Assembly: GCA_020465985.1 (NCBI GenBank)
Contig: JAANYP010002998.1
Location: 204,060 to 268,059 of the forward strand
Origin: Centrapalus pauciflorus
Taxonomy: Eukaryota; Streptophyta; Magnoliopsida; Asterales; Asteraceae
DNA: 64,000 bases
Reading direction: 5' to 3'
The notes under the pieces are model-generated. The model made no database searches, was not told the origin of the DNA, and saw only the letters and a program-made list of their open reading frames with translations. The translations under genes and the position numbers were made by a program. Positions 24,895-36,120 of this stretch are shown here, piece by piece (position 1 is the first letter of the stretch; each line of letters begins with the position of its first letter).

Positions 24895-25075
24895 GGTTTT
24901 TCGGTTAACCGTCCGAAGCCAAATATGTGAACCGTAACCGAACCGAGAAACCGAAGATTTTTCCGGTTCGGTTAACCGAACCGAGATATTCGAAAAAATA
25001 CGGTACGGTTAACCTGTTTTTCGGGACGGTTTTGTCGGTTTTCGGTTTCGGAAATTTCCGAACACCCCTAGCCGT
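24895..25075 (-). mobile_element. hAT-like non-autonomous fragment
   Basis: Rich in CGGTTAACCGAACCGA and CGGTTTTTCGG words in both orientations, ending GAACACCCCTAG (minus strand CTAGGGGTGTTCGG). TAGGGGTGTTCGG is a familiar plant hAT terminal repeat. A second CCAAACCGAAAACC-rich patch lies at 25400-25530. No transposase frame and no clear second terminus. Confidence 0.5.
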
Positions 25076-25602
25076 AGGAAGTGAGGGAAGAGAGGAAGGT
25101 CGGCGGCGGCAGGGGGAGGCGGAGGGAGAGGATGGCCGCAAGTCGGCGGCGGCAGCGGCCGGTGAGCGGACGGCCGACGACGGCACTGGTAGGGTTTCAC
25201 AAATGGTGAGAGGAGAGGGACGGTTTTGGTTTTCTTTCAATGGGTAACAAGTGAATAAGCAAGTCCCCCCCTTGCAACTATAAGCACTTATTAGCAAAAA
25301 AAAAAAAAAGAACAACACCTAAATTATTTTGTGATATATAAATGTATATCATTAATATAAATGAATATTATTTAATTTTTTAATTTAAAATTAAAATTCT
25401 GTTTTCAGTTTGGTTTGGTCTGAAAAAAAAAACTGATTTTTAAACCGAAAACCATATTAAGAAATTCGGTTTGGAACCAAACCAAACCGAAAACCGTTTT
25501 CTGAATTTGGTTTGGGTTTATTCGAAATTAGTGGTTCTTCTCATATTCTACATACTTTAATGATAATTATTAAATTATTAATTTAAAAGTTAAAATCTTA
25601 TC

Positions 25603-25610
<8 letters not shown>

Positions 25611-25697
<87 letters not shown>
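25611..25697. repeat. (TA)n(CA)n microsatellite
   Basis: About 35 TA units followed by about nine CA units inside the CACTA element, just left of its right subterminal array. Confidence 0.97.
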
Positions 25698-25934
25698 GTA
25701 AAAGTTTTTTTAAATTGTTGTATATTGTTTTTCTTTTTCTTAACCAATTTAATTTCTAAATATTACCCTCTAAATTTAAAAATAAAAAATAAAACATGTA
25801 TTATCAAATCTAGTATTTTGTTAATCCTAAGAAATCAGACATTGAATTTTTATGTGTATTTTTTAATCAAAATTTCAAAACAAGAAAAAATAGTATTAAC
25901 ACTTAAAAACACGTCATATATTTTTCATTATAAA

Positions 25935-26325
25935 TGCAACACTCAAAAAAATATTTTTTTAAAAATGTGTTGCATTTTTTTCATTATAGATGCAACACTC
26001 TAAAATGTGTTGCATTGTTTTCATTATAAATGCTACACTCTAAAAATGTGTTGCTTTTTTTTCATTACAAATGCAACACTCTATAAATGTGTTGCATTTT
26101 TTATTGAAATATGCAACACTTTAAACAAATGTTGCAATTTTTAGTAAAAATTGCAACACTTTAGAAAAATGTTGCATTTTTTTAGTAAAAATGGCAACAC
26201 TTTAAAAAAAGTGTTGCATTAAATCATTATATGCAACACTTTTTGTGAATGTGTTGCTTTAGAGCGAACTTAAATAAAAAAGCAACAATTTTTAAATGTG
26301 TTGCATCAAAAGTGTTGCCTTAGCT
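25935..26325. repeat. CACTA right subterminal repeat array
   Basis: About a dozen ATGCAACACT…/…GTGTTGCATT motifs in alternating orientation, mirror of the left array at 20742-21125. It supports a single element spanning both. Confidence 0.9.
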
Positions 26326-26344
26326 TCAAAATGTAGTAGTGACT

Positions 26345-26956
26345 TTTGTCTGTACAGTGCCTCAAACGGAGCAACCTTAAAACGTGTGTGATTGTTGTTG
26401 TTCGATAATTCCACTAAGGCAAATGAGTATCCCAAACACTTCCCAAAATCCATCACACATATTCTTAACATATGTTCTAGGGTTTGGATCATTCTTTCAC
26501 TCTGACCATTGGTCAGAGGGTGATATGTGGTACTTGTGTCCAAGTTCGAACCCAAAGCTCGCTGTAACGATTTCCAAAAATCTAAATGTAAATCTGCTAT
26601 CTGAATCCGAAATGATTGAAATGGGCACTCCAGGTTTGGAGACGACGTCCTTTAGGTACGTTTGGACTAGCTTATTAATCCTGTTGTTCTCCTTGATTGG
26701 TAGGAATGCGAAAATTTGGTTAGGCGGCCGACTATTACTCATATGGTTTCTGATGTAGGGTCTTATCTTCGTAGCATGTTAGGAATTTGTTGACATATGT
26801 GGCAATGTCAGCCTTCATGTTAGGCCACCAGTATAGCTCCTTGCGGTTATGATACATTTTATCGAATCCGGGATGAGTGGCATATCTTGATTTGTATCCT
26901 TCATCAATAACTCGCTTTCTTATTCCACCAAAACAGGGTAACCAGACTCTATTCAT
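26345..26956 (-). pseudogene. pol: Chromovirus B integrase zinc region and core, broken
   Basis: Three frames are needed. 26956-26735 has YATHPGFDKMYHNRKELYWWP with the H and the later C of an H2C2 finger (FLTCYEDKTLHQ; the second Cys is Asp or Glu). 26742-26497 has PISIISDSDSRFTFRF with the second catalytic Asp (ISDSD replaces ISDRD). 26555-26345 has TTYHPLTNGQSERMIQTLEHML with the catalytic Glu. The left end is cut by the CACTA insertion. Confidence 0.88.
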
Positions 26957-28368
26957 GAAATATTTATTTTTATTAGCCCTTATCCCAAACTATTTATCCA
27001 TTCCGTGCAGGGCTTCATATTTTCCTCCTTAACAGCTTCTATTTGTGCTTCATGAGCTAAGGAAGGAAGGTTTGGTTGAATGATTATAACTAGGGCTCGT
27101 ACTCTTAACGCCTCAGCTTGCTCCTTTCGGCTCTGAGTGTCTGCAACCACATTAGCTTTCCTCAGGTGATAACGAATTTCACAGTTGCAATCACTTATTA
27201 GCTCAATCCAATGATATTACCTCATATCCGACTCTATCTGATTCAAGATGTGTTGGAGGTTCTTATAGTCTGTGAGTGTAGTACACTTCTTACCGTACAA
27301 CTAATGTCTTCAAGTCTTAAGGATAAAGACTACTGCTCCAAGATCTAGATCATGCATTATGTAATTCACCTAGTGAAACTTAAGTTTTCATAAAGTATAA
27401 GCTATGACCCTATCTTTCTATATCAACCCATTGTGTGAAGCGTCACAGTATTCTACAAATTTCTTGCTTCTCTTGGATAAAATAAGTGCGCTGCACAGTT
27501 TATGCTTTGATAGCTGATATAATGTCTCCTGATCCTCGCCCCAATCATATTTAATGTCTTTTTGGGTCAGTTTTGTTAGAGCTCTGGTTATCTTTGAGAA
27601 ATTTTTGATAATTGCTTTTAATAAGTTGCAAGTCTTAAGGACTGTCGTATCTTTATGGGGGTTCTAAGAGTTGAGCAATTCCTGATAGCCTCGATCTTTG
27701 CGGGGTCGACTTGGATCCTTAGGTGACCGAGAAATTTGACATATCTTAGCCAAAAGTCAAACTCAGAATGCTTGGTGTATAGTTGTTCTTTCTTCAACAA
27801 CTCTAGAATTAGTCTTAAATGTTTGCTCATGCTCCTCCTGGTTTCGTGAGTAGATTAAGATGTCATTCATGAATACAATAATGAATTTGTCTAGATAAGG
27901 TTTGCACACCCAATTTATAAGGTCCATGAATACCGTTGAGGCACTGGTTAATCAAAACGACATTAATAGGAATTTATGATGACCATAACGGAATCTGAAG
28001 ACTGCCTTTGGAATATCTTTCTTGTGAACTCTAACCTGATGATAACCAGACCTTAGGTCGATCTTCGAATAGAAGCTTAATTCTTGGAGTTTGGTCAAAC
28101 AAGTCATTGATCCTTGTGAGCGGGTATCGGTTCTTTTAGTTTATTTAGCTCTCAGTAATTGATGCACATTCTGAAGGTACCATCCTTCTTCTTTATGAAT
28201 AGAACTGGAGCTCCTCCAAAGCGAGGAATTCGATTTGATAAACCTTTTATCTAAGAGCTCCTACAGTTGGTTGGACGATTCTTACACTATTGACGGGGTT
28301 AATCGGCATGGTTCTCGAGCCACTGGTGCAGCACCTGATACTAGGCCGATTTTTAAGTTTGACTTGCC
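26957..28368 (-). pseudogene. pol: Chromovirus B reverse transcriptase and RNase H, broken
   Basis: Readable pieces on minus: GGAPVLFIKKKDGTFRMCIN (about 28145-28215), KIDLRSGYHQV (about 28025-28060), and the active site as VFMNDILI (about 27855-27880), where Asn replaces the first Asp. The thumb piece is HSEFDFWLRYVKFLGH (27780-27730). RNase H words follow to about 27050. Many stops and indels. Adjacent pieces agree in order with the Ty3/gypsy layout. Confidence 0.82.
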
Positions 28369-28880
28369 ATGATGTTGGGAGTTCAGGTAAGTCTTCTAGA
28401 AAAACTTTGGGTAACCATAAATAATAGGAATATTTTCGAGCCGCTTTTCGTTTGGCTCCCTCTCTGTCAACACTTCAGGGTCCTAATGCTAGGGATGATG
28501 CTTACTTTGGTATTTCTTGCTTTGCCTTGGACAGTAAGGACCTTCTTATTGGTTAATGGTATATGAACCGTCTTCTTGTTGCACACTATTTCCGCACGAT
28601 ATTTCGATAGTCAATCCATGCCTATGACCACGTCAGAACCTCCCATTTTGACAGGCATCAAGTCTGTTTCTAAGAGTCGGCCTACTAATTCTAAGGAGCA
28701 TCCTCGTATTATATTATTTGTCTTAAGTGTCTTACTGTCATCAACCTCAATAGCATAAGTGGCACTTAATGGTGTAAGAATGAAATTTATCTGCTTACTG
28801 AACTTAGTGGATATAAAGCTCCTATCAGCACCAGTATCAAATAGTAGTAATGCATAGGTGGTATCTAATGGGGTTAGAGG
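28369..28880 (-). pseudogene. pol: Chromovirus B aspartic protease (RVP_2 type)
   Basis: Minus strand reads FDTGADRSFISTKFSKQ with the catalytic DTGAD kept (about 28808-28845), then LMPVKMGGSDVVIGMDWLSKYRAEI and VCNKKTVHIPI. DTGADRSFIS and GMDWLS are the two landmarks of plant gypsy retropepsins. It lies immediately after the leader ORF remnant; the gag that should sit between is missing. Confidence 0.82.
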
Positions 28881-29094
28881 ATAAGTCTATGGGTTTGAAA
28901 TTTCTTAGCCAAATAGTCATAGCTTTATCTCCTCATACGTAGAGTTGGAGTTAAAACTTAATTCCTTACTAAAGTTCTTGATACCTAATCTAATATGGTC
29001 GGGATTTTTTTTTTCGATAAATTTTCAAGCCTTACGTACATCTGATAGTAAAAACCTAGAGATATACTATAAACTGGTAGAAGGGTACTAAGTA

Positions 29095-29848
29095 TGAGTT
29101 ACCTCCTCGTACTTCAGAACGTTAAGTTGTTGGGTTAGCTCTGCATTGCGGCTTTGCGCTCTGCTAAGCGCCGTCATAATTCGTCGATTATCGTCTTGTT
29201 GAATCGCCTGGGTATTCTGGTTGGCCCAAGCTTTATTGGTGGTTTGTATTGCCTCCTGCTTAAGCCTTGCAAAGATCTCTCCGACCTCTTGGTGGATTTT
29301 GTCGAAATTAGAGGTCGTGTCTGGCGGCCCTTGCCACCAACAGATGCACCGTTCGTTGTGTAGGTCCCTGGGTAAGTGTCAGCACTTTAGAAGAAGATGG
29401 TGTTTCGACTTCAACTGGCTTGTGATCCCTTCCTCGTTTCTCCACTCTTGGAGAGTGTGAGTCATCCATTCCCATTGTGCTGCTGCGGAGGGCTTGGCTG
29501 ATGGGCAGGTACCGGGATAGACTCCCGTTGTGCCAGTCACATGCTTTTCTTAGGGGTGATCTTCTTCAATGGTCCATTGGGATGGTTTCTGAATAGGGTG
29601 TAGGATGGAATACGTGGTGGTGATAGTAGACCAATTTGAGCAGCAGGGCCACAGTTGCCCCCCTCTTGCTCTGACGGGTGCTCTACCTCGTCACTGATTG
29701 GGTCTGGGTGGGTTTCTGATCCAAAGTACACCTTAGTGTCACCTTGGATTTCTTGTTCCATGGGTGAGAATTCATCCTCAGATTCAAAGAGGATAATAAC
29801 CGTATTGTTTGACATGTTCTTGTCATCAGGGTCCTTATATATGTTCAC
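29095..29848 (-). pseudogene. Leader ORF of chromovirus B, unknown function, broken
   Basis: Opens MSNNTVIILFESEDEFSP, acidic and Ser/Glu-rich. After frame changes it continues with WMTHTLQEWRNEEG, LVARAARHDL and GEIFARLKQEAIQTTN, then ending NAELTQQLNVLKYEEVTHT. The same order is found in D at 61914-62695 (SHQEIIILSDSEEEYTP, WMPETLREWRQEKG, LVARSYRHDL, GELTARLEREEIQNSN, LAQRLNALEKGETPDHSHT). The C-terminal third has heptad-like Leu/Gln spacing, so a coiled coil is likely. It lies between primer site and gag position. Function unknown. Confidence 0.7.
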
Positions 29849-29922
29849 AGTTTTTGAAGAAACTTTAGTTTTTGTAACAGTTATAGTCTAGGTACTAATG
29901 CAACCTAGTTCACTATAACTAT

Positions 29923-29935
29923 GGCTCTGATACCA
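29923..29935 (-). other. Primer binding site of chromovirus B
   Basis: Minus strand TGGTATCAGAGCC, three bases inside the LTR end TGTGACA. Exact match to the usual initiator tRNA-Met primer sequence; sets minus orientation for B. Confidence 0.93.
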
Positions 29936-29938
29936 ATC

Positions 29939-30884
29939 TGTCACACCCCGTTACCCCGGTTGTCAACGAGGCGTGACGTCGCGGAAGCGTAACCATAATC
30001 ATAACGAACGACCACTATATGGACGTTTTCAAAAATACATTGATTTAACTTCAAATATAAATATTGTTTTACATAACCAAAATACAGCGTAAGTAGTTCT
30101 TAAAATACCAAGATTTAAATACACAATTTAGTTTATCCGGAAAGATGCAAGTAAATCTCCGAGTTTGAAAATGATGCGACTCCAAAATGAACGGAAGCCT
30201 TGGAATACTTCTGATAAATGTTGATGTCTCAGTCTCCTGAAAATACATGCTAAAATACGTCAACAAATTGTTGGTGAGCTCATAGGTTTACGCGAAAAGA
30301 CCAATTGTATGGACATTATCAGATGAGTTGAATTTCTAAAGCATAAATTCCGTGTATGTATTACATAAACCATCATGCAACCGAAGCTTAATTAAATGAG
30401 TTTGCCTTGTGCAGTATTCCCATACGTAATACTGTGTGTTGAATATATATGCACCCACTGTTAGCCGAGCCGAACTAACCCGAATGGGGGACATGACTCC
30501 CGATAGATCTATCCACAATATATTCGCGCTTACAAATAAATGCAAAACGGTTCATGATTTGAGGGCTGATGGATCGACACATGTAATACATATCAGAAAT
30601 AAACAGTTTTGATGTCCATATGAAAACAGTGCATGTATTTCCACCCCAATAGATAGTGAAAATAGGGGTTATGAAGACTCACCGAGCTTGTGATGGCAAA
30701 ATACGCGCAAAAATGCAAGTTTGCGTTGTTTGATGGGTGATGAAACCGGATGTGTTTAACCGAGTCCTAAATGAAAAAAAGGACTTAATATCTCTAATAT
30801 ATGATAATATGTATATTTATAGATTTTTATTTCTTAAATCACCCAACATTACAAGTTTATAAATAAAACCCACTTAAAACGTCA

Positions 30885-30977
<93 letters not shown>

Positions 30978-31941
30978 TTCCAGTTTTTCGAAGGTTTTCG
31001 GCCTACTTTGAGGCTGTTTTTTACCAAGCTCCAAAATGTTTTAGGCTTTGGTTTTCTTGGACATTAAACTACTATATACAAAGAATTTTTAAAGTCAAGA
31101 ATGGTCATTTTTCGAGATGTTTAGGTTGGGGAAAAAGCTTGGTGAAAACCCTATGTTGGCCATTTTTGAGCTGTCAAACTTTCGGTTTCCCAAATAATTT
31201 CTGGAGGTCTTAAACTCCAAAATAAATTATGAAAACTTCCAGATCTATAGTTAAGACATAGATCTAACTTTTGAGACAAGAATCAATTCATTTCGTTAAG
31301 TTATGAATTAGTTATGATTTTTCAAAGTCGATATAAATTTTCTGCCGAAAATCCGCAGTTTATAAACATGAAATAACTTATGATTCTTCTTGTTTATTCA
31401 AAGACTACTTGTATACAAGTTATAAAACAAATATATATTACTTGTTTTCATAATATTAATAATTTTATGATGTTTTTATATATTCATAAACACATTGAAA
31501 GAAACAACTTCAAAACAAAAACTAGAAACTTATAAACTTGAGTTTTTATGAAACTTGTTGTTGTTGGTGATTATATATATTTTGCAAGACTTATATAAAC
31601 ATAAATGTTGGATGAAATAAGTTAGTATTTACTTACTTTGATGTATTTGTTTTAGTCTTGCATCATTAATGTTAAGTAAGTGTATTAATGCATGATTAGT
31701 GTTACTAATGTTAATTTAAGTATGTACTTAATTGAATTAATCCTTCATATCGTAAATCGATCGGATTAATTGATTTCCCGCTTCATCGCACCGATGAATT
31801 TGATTCTAATTGAGTTGAATTTCTTCATGAACCTTGTTAATCACTTTGATTAATTTCTAATGACCACTTATTAGGTTATAATTGGCTGTTAAATACTGAT
31901 TAGGTCGTAGTTGCTAACCTGGTTTAATGTCGGATGTTACT
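29939..31941 (-). repeat. 5' LTR of chromovirus B (about 2.0 kb)
   Basis: Matches 17686-20107 closely but lacks about 450 bases between a TGATGTATTT word and GTTTTAGTCTTGC (junction near 31645), probably a slippage or recombination deletion at a short shared word. It carries a (TA)n array at 30889-30973. GTAAG follows its outer end. Confidence 0.92.
30889..30973. repeat. (TA)n microsatellite in LTR
   Basis: About 42 TA units, at the same place as 18637-18730 in the sister LTR. Confidence 0.98.
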
Positions 31942-32271
31942 GTAAGTTCGTATCTGCATGGGCTTGAACTTGTAAGTTTGTGGGCTTGGGCCATGCACGA
32001 ACTTAAGGGTTATAACATGAACTTATTTGTTTTATTTCATAACACTTCGAGATTTAACACTTTCAGAGATTCATGAGAGCATTCAGACAAACCTAGAGAG
32101 TTTTGCAGCATCTAAAGGAGCGATACATCATGTAGGGTCAGTATTATATCGACTAACATCTTGTTCGGCTCCGTGTTCCCGCGTGATCGATCCGTAACCG
32201 TGATACGAGGATTCCGCACTTGTTTCATGTCACGATGCCTTGATTGGATCTGTTGACGGTGGACCTTATTA
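31942..32271 (+). repeat. Copia A 3' LTR, second part
   Basis: Continues the LTR cut at 17685 after the duplicated GTAAG. CTCCGTGTTCCCG, ACGAGGATTCCGCACT and ATTGGATCTGTTGACGG align with the LTR end of copia C (53757-53862). It ends GGACCTTATT where C has GACCTTACA. Confidence 0.9.
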
Positions 32272-32764
32272 TAGTCGTTAATACTACATTGGGCAAGTAC
32301 ATAAGTAAGTTCGGTTGCATGATGGTTATATGTAATACGTAACATGGAATTTATGCTTTATAAATTCAAACTCAATCGTTGTAGTCCATACAAGTCATTC
32401 ATTCGTGTAAACCTATGAGCTGACCAACAATTTTTGTTGACGTATTTTAGCGTGTATTTTCAGGTAATTAAGATGAGTATCATGCATCGAAAGCGTAGCA
32501 AGGCTTCCGCATATTTTGAAGTCGCAACAATTTTCAAACATACGGAGATTTATTAGCATAATTAATATCCTTTTTTATCATGTATTTAAATCTCCGCAGT
32601 TGTGAACTACTTTACGTTTATTTGGGTTATGTAAAAACAATATCATATTTTGAAGATTATTAATGTATTATTCGAAAACGTCCATTTAGTGGTCGTTCAC
32701 TTGATTATGACTATGCTTCTGCGACGTCACGCCTAGTTGCCAACCGGGGTAACGGGGTGTGACA
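32272..32764 (+). repeat. Tekay-type LTR fragment, 3' end
   Basis: Matches the last part of the D LTR (about 61290-61775), ending CCAACCGGGGTAACGGGGTGTGACA. It is in plus orientation, opposite to B. The left part is missing where copia A ends, so A probably inserted into this LTR. Its right end cuts copia E gag after the codons EVHS. No internal region follows, so it may be a solo LTR. Confidence 0.85.
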
Positions 32765-34448
32765 GGAATGTACCTCACTTGTGTCTGAATCTGATGTAGT
32801 GCATTCAGAATCCCCAGACGTGGCCATTAGACAGGCTGTAGGATCTTCCATGTTCTCCCCCTCCATAGTCGTGTCTGAGTCAGAGTCGGAAGTAGTGACA
32901 TACTTAGCAAGTCCAATTCTGTCAGCCATATAGCAGTTTCTGCAACTCTCTTCATCATCATCAATTTCCTCATCTACCCAGTAGTCTTCTTGTGCTACCA
33001 GGGTCATTGCATCAGATCTGTCCTTCAGGGCCTCAAGCTTTCTCTCATAATATCCTATCGCTTGAATTGGTTCTTGCATTCTCGAGCAAAGTGACCCGGT
33101 TTACCACATTTATAGCAGACTCGTTCATCAGTTTCCTTGGCCAGCTCATCAGCTCTAGGCCTATCCTCTCTTCATTCAACATGCATTTTGTCAGCTCGGC
33201 GGGGTTCCCAGCTATAATCACAACGAATGTATTCCCGCCTATCATCATTTCTCCGATCGTCACGCCTTTCATAACGATGATCATCTTGATAATCCTTCCT
33301 TTCATCACGTCCCTCTCTCCTATCGTCTCGTCTGTCTCTCCTATCATCATAGCGCCTATTATCTCGATCATTTCTCCTCCAGTCATCACAGGACCTATCA
33401 TCCCTAACATCTCTTCGATCATCTCTCCTCTCATCTCTTCTGTCGTCAGAATACCACCAAGGGCCAGTGTCATAACGAAGTTAGTTGTTCGTCTTATTTT
33501 GATAGAATCTTCTTTGTTGAAGACGATTCGACCATAAGGCGATTTTTTGTTGTATGGTTTCCTCTTCGTCATCAAACAGCTCAGTCATTGGTGGTGGTGC
33601 ATATTTGTATTGAGAGGATGAAGCTCCTTGACTATAGTAGGGCATGGGAGATGGGTTTGGTAATGGTTCAGCGGAGTATGTCTTATTTGTAAGGCTAACG
33701 AATCTGGGGGTTTGGTGTTTGGGTTTACAGTCAACAACAGAGATGCCAGTGTGTTTGCCATCTATTTCTATGCATCAACATCACCCTGGTATTTCTTTAG
33801 TTCCTTGAACAACACATTGATAAACACATTTGGGATGTCAAGAACTCTTTTGGTTGCTTTACTTTCCATTTTCCATTCTGGAGCTAAGGAAGATAGGAAC
33901 TAGGTGCTTATGTGATCTTTGTCCTTTTGGATATGCAGTTTATTTAGCTCATTAAGAACAGTGTAGAACCTTGTAAAGGTACTCTGTAGGGATTCTCCAT
34001 CCTTGGCTCTTAACTCTGTGAATTTGGACTTTGCTTCCTCAATTTTGGCACTGTCATCTAAGTCTGCCCCAAGCATTTTCATCTCTAGCTCGTCCCACAT
34101 TTCTTTAGCAGACAGTTTGCTGTCAACCCTGACTAGAATATCAGTGGGAAGATCTTGATAAATAAGATACTCCGCCCTTTTATCTGCTGATTGTCTTTCA
34201 CTTTCTGCATCATTTGCAGGTTCACTAACTGTCCATGTTGCTAGGAGTGGAGGATCAGCAAATGGTAGCGAAGGACATTCGCGGTAAAAAAAAATAGCGG
34301 GTCCCTCACTTATGGATTGGATCAATAGATTACACATGGGCTGCATGCTAATAAACTTGAGGAACTACTTCTTCCATTGCTCATACTCATCTGGATAGGA
34401 AACTGGTGGTCTGTTATCTGATCCAAGGACAAGAGCTTTGCGAGACAT
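32765..34448 (-). pseudogene. gag: Copia E1 gag, broken
   Basis: Starts MSRKALVLGSDNRPPVSYPD, then a TAG after YEQWKK. The UBN2-type gag core has PTDILVRVDSKLSAKEMWDE and STFTRFYTVLNELNKL. After a frame change comes an Arg/Asp-rich stretch (about 33235-33470, words RRDDRR, YDDRRD, RDERKD). The zinc knuckle CYKCGKPGHFAREC (about 33075-33120) has all four ligands. The acidic tail LVAQEDYWVDEEIDDDEESC follows. Stops at 33900-33902 and others. The RD-rich part is unusual and suggests RNA binding. Confidence 0.85.
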
Positions 34449-35280
34449 GATGTTTTGTTGAGTGCTGATTATGAAAATATGATCTTTGGAATTGGAAACT
34501 AATATTACGGTTGAAGTAACTAAAATTCGGATGGAATAGAACAGAAACTCGGATGATCCGAACTCGGGTGATGAACAGTAACTCGGGTGGTCTGAACTCG
34601 GGTGATTAACAGAATTTCGGATGGACAGAACTCGGGTGATGAACAGTAACTCGGATGGTCCGTACTCGGGTGAAGTACATATCCGAGTTCGGATGGTTCA
34701 ATTCAAAGTGATAAATGGAGCTCTGCTGATCCGAGTTGATTTTTAAAAATTTTAAAATGAAGGACAAGTGTTTTTAGAGGCCCGAAAAAAAGTATTAACT
34801 GGTTTTCGGAGGGTCCAAATTTTGGATTGGATCCGAGATTTGGTCCAAAATAGGTTAAAAATTGATCCGAGATGGGATCCGAGTTGGTCCGAGTTGGAAA
34901 TTGTTAAATAAATTCCAGAATTTCAGAATTAATAATAACGTGATTTAAAGACTGAAAATAATTTCTAAATGTTTGGTTTGAATTTAGAACAAGTTTTGTT
35001 AAAAACAAGTATCCAAAAACACTTAAAATATGGATTTTTAAGCAAAAACCGAGAATAACACTTAAAAATATTCCGTTTAACAATTTCCCCAATTAAACAA
35101 TAAAAACTTGTAATGATTGAACAAGAAATGCTCGAAATCAATACTAGATTTATTGCTTATGAATATCGAACATAAAACCAAGCAAAAACAGAATATTAAA
35201 ATAGGATTAAGAGCAAAACCATGGATTTTTGCGAAAAACACGATGAACACCGAATTGAATCAGTTTAAATCCGCTTCCGT
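34449..35280 (-). other. Copia E1 leader with CCGAGTT words
   Basis: No coding frame. At 34510-34690 the plus strand repeats ACTCGGGTGATGAACAG and ACTCGGATGGTC variants about nine times; GATCCGAGTTGG words recur at 34720-34890. It lies between primer site and gag start, where packaging and dimerisation signals are expected. Confidence 0.8.
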
Positions 35281-35294
35281 GGTTCTGATGCCAA
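35281..35294 (-). other. Primer binding site of copia E1 (variant)
   Basis: Minus strand TTGGCATCAGAACC next to the LTR end GGAATCAACA. It differs at two positions from the usual TTGGTATCAGAGCC, both changes fitting single substitutions. Confidence 0.75.
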
Positions 35295-35295
35295 T

Positions 35296-36120
35296 TGTTG
35301 ATTCCTCCAAACAGTAATATCAGCACTCACAATCAATAATAATCACAATAATCAAACAAATGAGAATATGAAACTCAATCACTATCGATTTCTGTCAGAG
35401 AGAAAAAGAAGATAAAAAGTGGTAGTATTATTGATATTGTAAAGACAAAAACATGTGGGAAACCCTCCTTAAATAATAATTCAAGTTTTAGGAGTTTACA
35501 CTCTATACCACTCAACTTCTAATTACAACAAATAAATTACAACGAAAAGAAATAACATTACATTGAAATAAATTAAACTAACTACTACAAAATAAAACTC
35601 CACATGATCGAAATTTATAATCTAACAAGTTCATCTGATTTTTTTCTTTCAAATTAAATGTTGTATGGTGAAAGATATGTCTTGAAATTTGATATTCAAG
35701 CTTATATGAACGTGATACACATATACATACTTTCAATTTTAACTTTGATGCCCAAATGGATACTTTGGGATTTACACACACCGACACACTCATATAGACA
35801 CACAGTAACATACACTCAAAAACTTAAAGAAAATCAGTAAAAAAAAAATACACAACAGTAATAAAACAATAATAAACGACTTACAAATTTCTGAATTCTT
35901 TAAACCAAAAACTAAATTCAATGCGGTCGCTTGATTGATGAAAAAGCATAGAGAAAAACTTTGAAGGCGGTGTACAGTGATTTGAGTTTCTAAAAAGTGA
36001 ATTTGAATTTTGAAATTCAAATTTATATTCATCATTCTCTCTTTTCATTAATTAAGCCCATTTAACAAAAATTCACAAAAATAAAAAAATAAAACAAAAC
36101 ACAACAAAAATTTCACAACA
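35296..36120 (-). repeat. Copia E LTR shared by E1 and E2
   Basis: Inner border TGTTGATTCC (plus) next to the E1 primer site. The outer border, next to the E2 polypurine tract at 36197-36210, is uncertain: a TGTTGTGAAATT start at about 36120 fits the inverted end, but 70 A-rich bases then separate it from the tract. No coding frame. Confidence 0.65.

Larger units (their letters stand above)
20730..26341 (+). mobile_element. CACTA DNA transposon, non-autonomous, with gene fragments
   Basis: Ends CACTACAACAAAATG…and …CAAAATGTAGTAGTG form the CACTA terminal inverted repeat. The 3-base target duplication ACT is at 20727-20729 and 26342-26344. Dense subterminal GCAACACTTT/AAGTGTTGC motifs fill about the first and last 400 bases. 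No TNP2-like transposase frame is visible. The interior carries a PP2C exon, a second possible exon, a nested CACTA-like end, a hAT-like segment and local duplications. It splits the integrase of B. Confidence 0.93.

Noticed and set aside
24905..25318. Pro/Ser/Arg-rich open frame on minus in the CACTA element
   Set aside because: Low-complexity GC-rich sequence plus the hAT-like repeat patch; no domain and no homologue recognised.
20730..26341. TNP2-type transposase gene
   Set aside because: No frame in the element resembles CACTA transposase; frames are short or low complexity.
26384..26758. 124-residue open frame on plus
   Set aside because: Antisense shadow of chromovirus B integrase.
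29923..29935. tRNA-Met gene suggested by TGGTATCAGAGCC strings
   Set aside because: Only the short primer-site complement is present at each place; no tRNA cloverleaf surrounds it.
32992..33537. Ile/Ser/Pro-rich open frame on plus
   Set aside because: Antisense shadow of the same low-complexity gag region.
33045..33575. Met/Ile/Gly-rich 176-residue open frame on minus
   Set aside because: It is a shifted reading of the Arg/Asp-rich part of copia E1 gag; the true frame joins gag core and zinc knuckle.
35578..36035. Short open frames in the copia E LTR region
   Set aside because: AT-rich LTR sequence, no similarity to element proteins.
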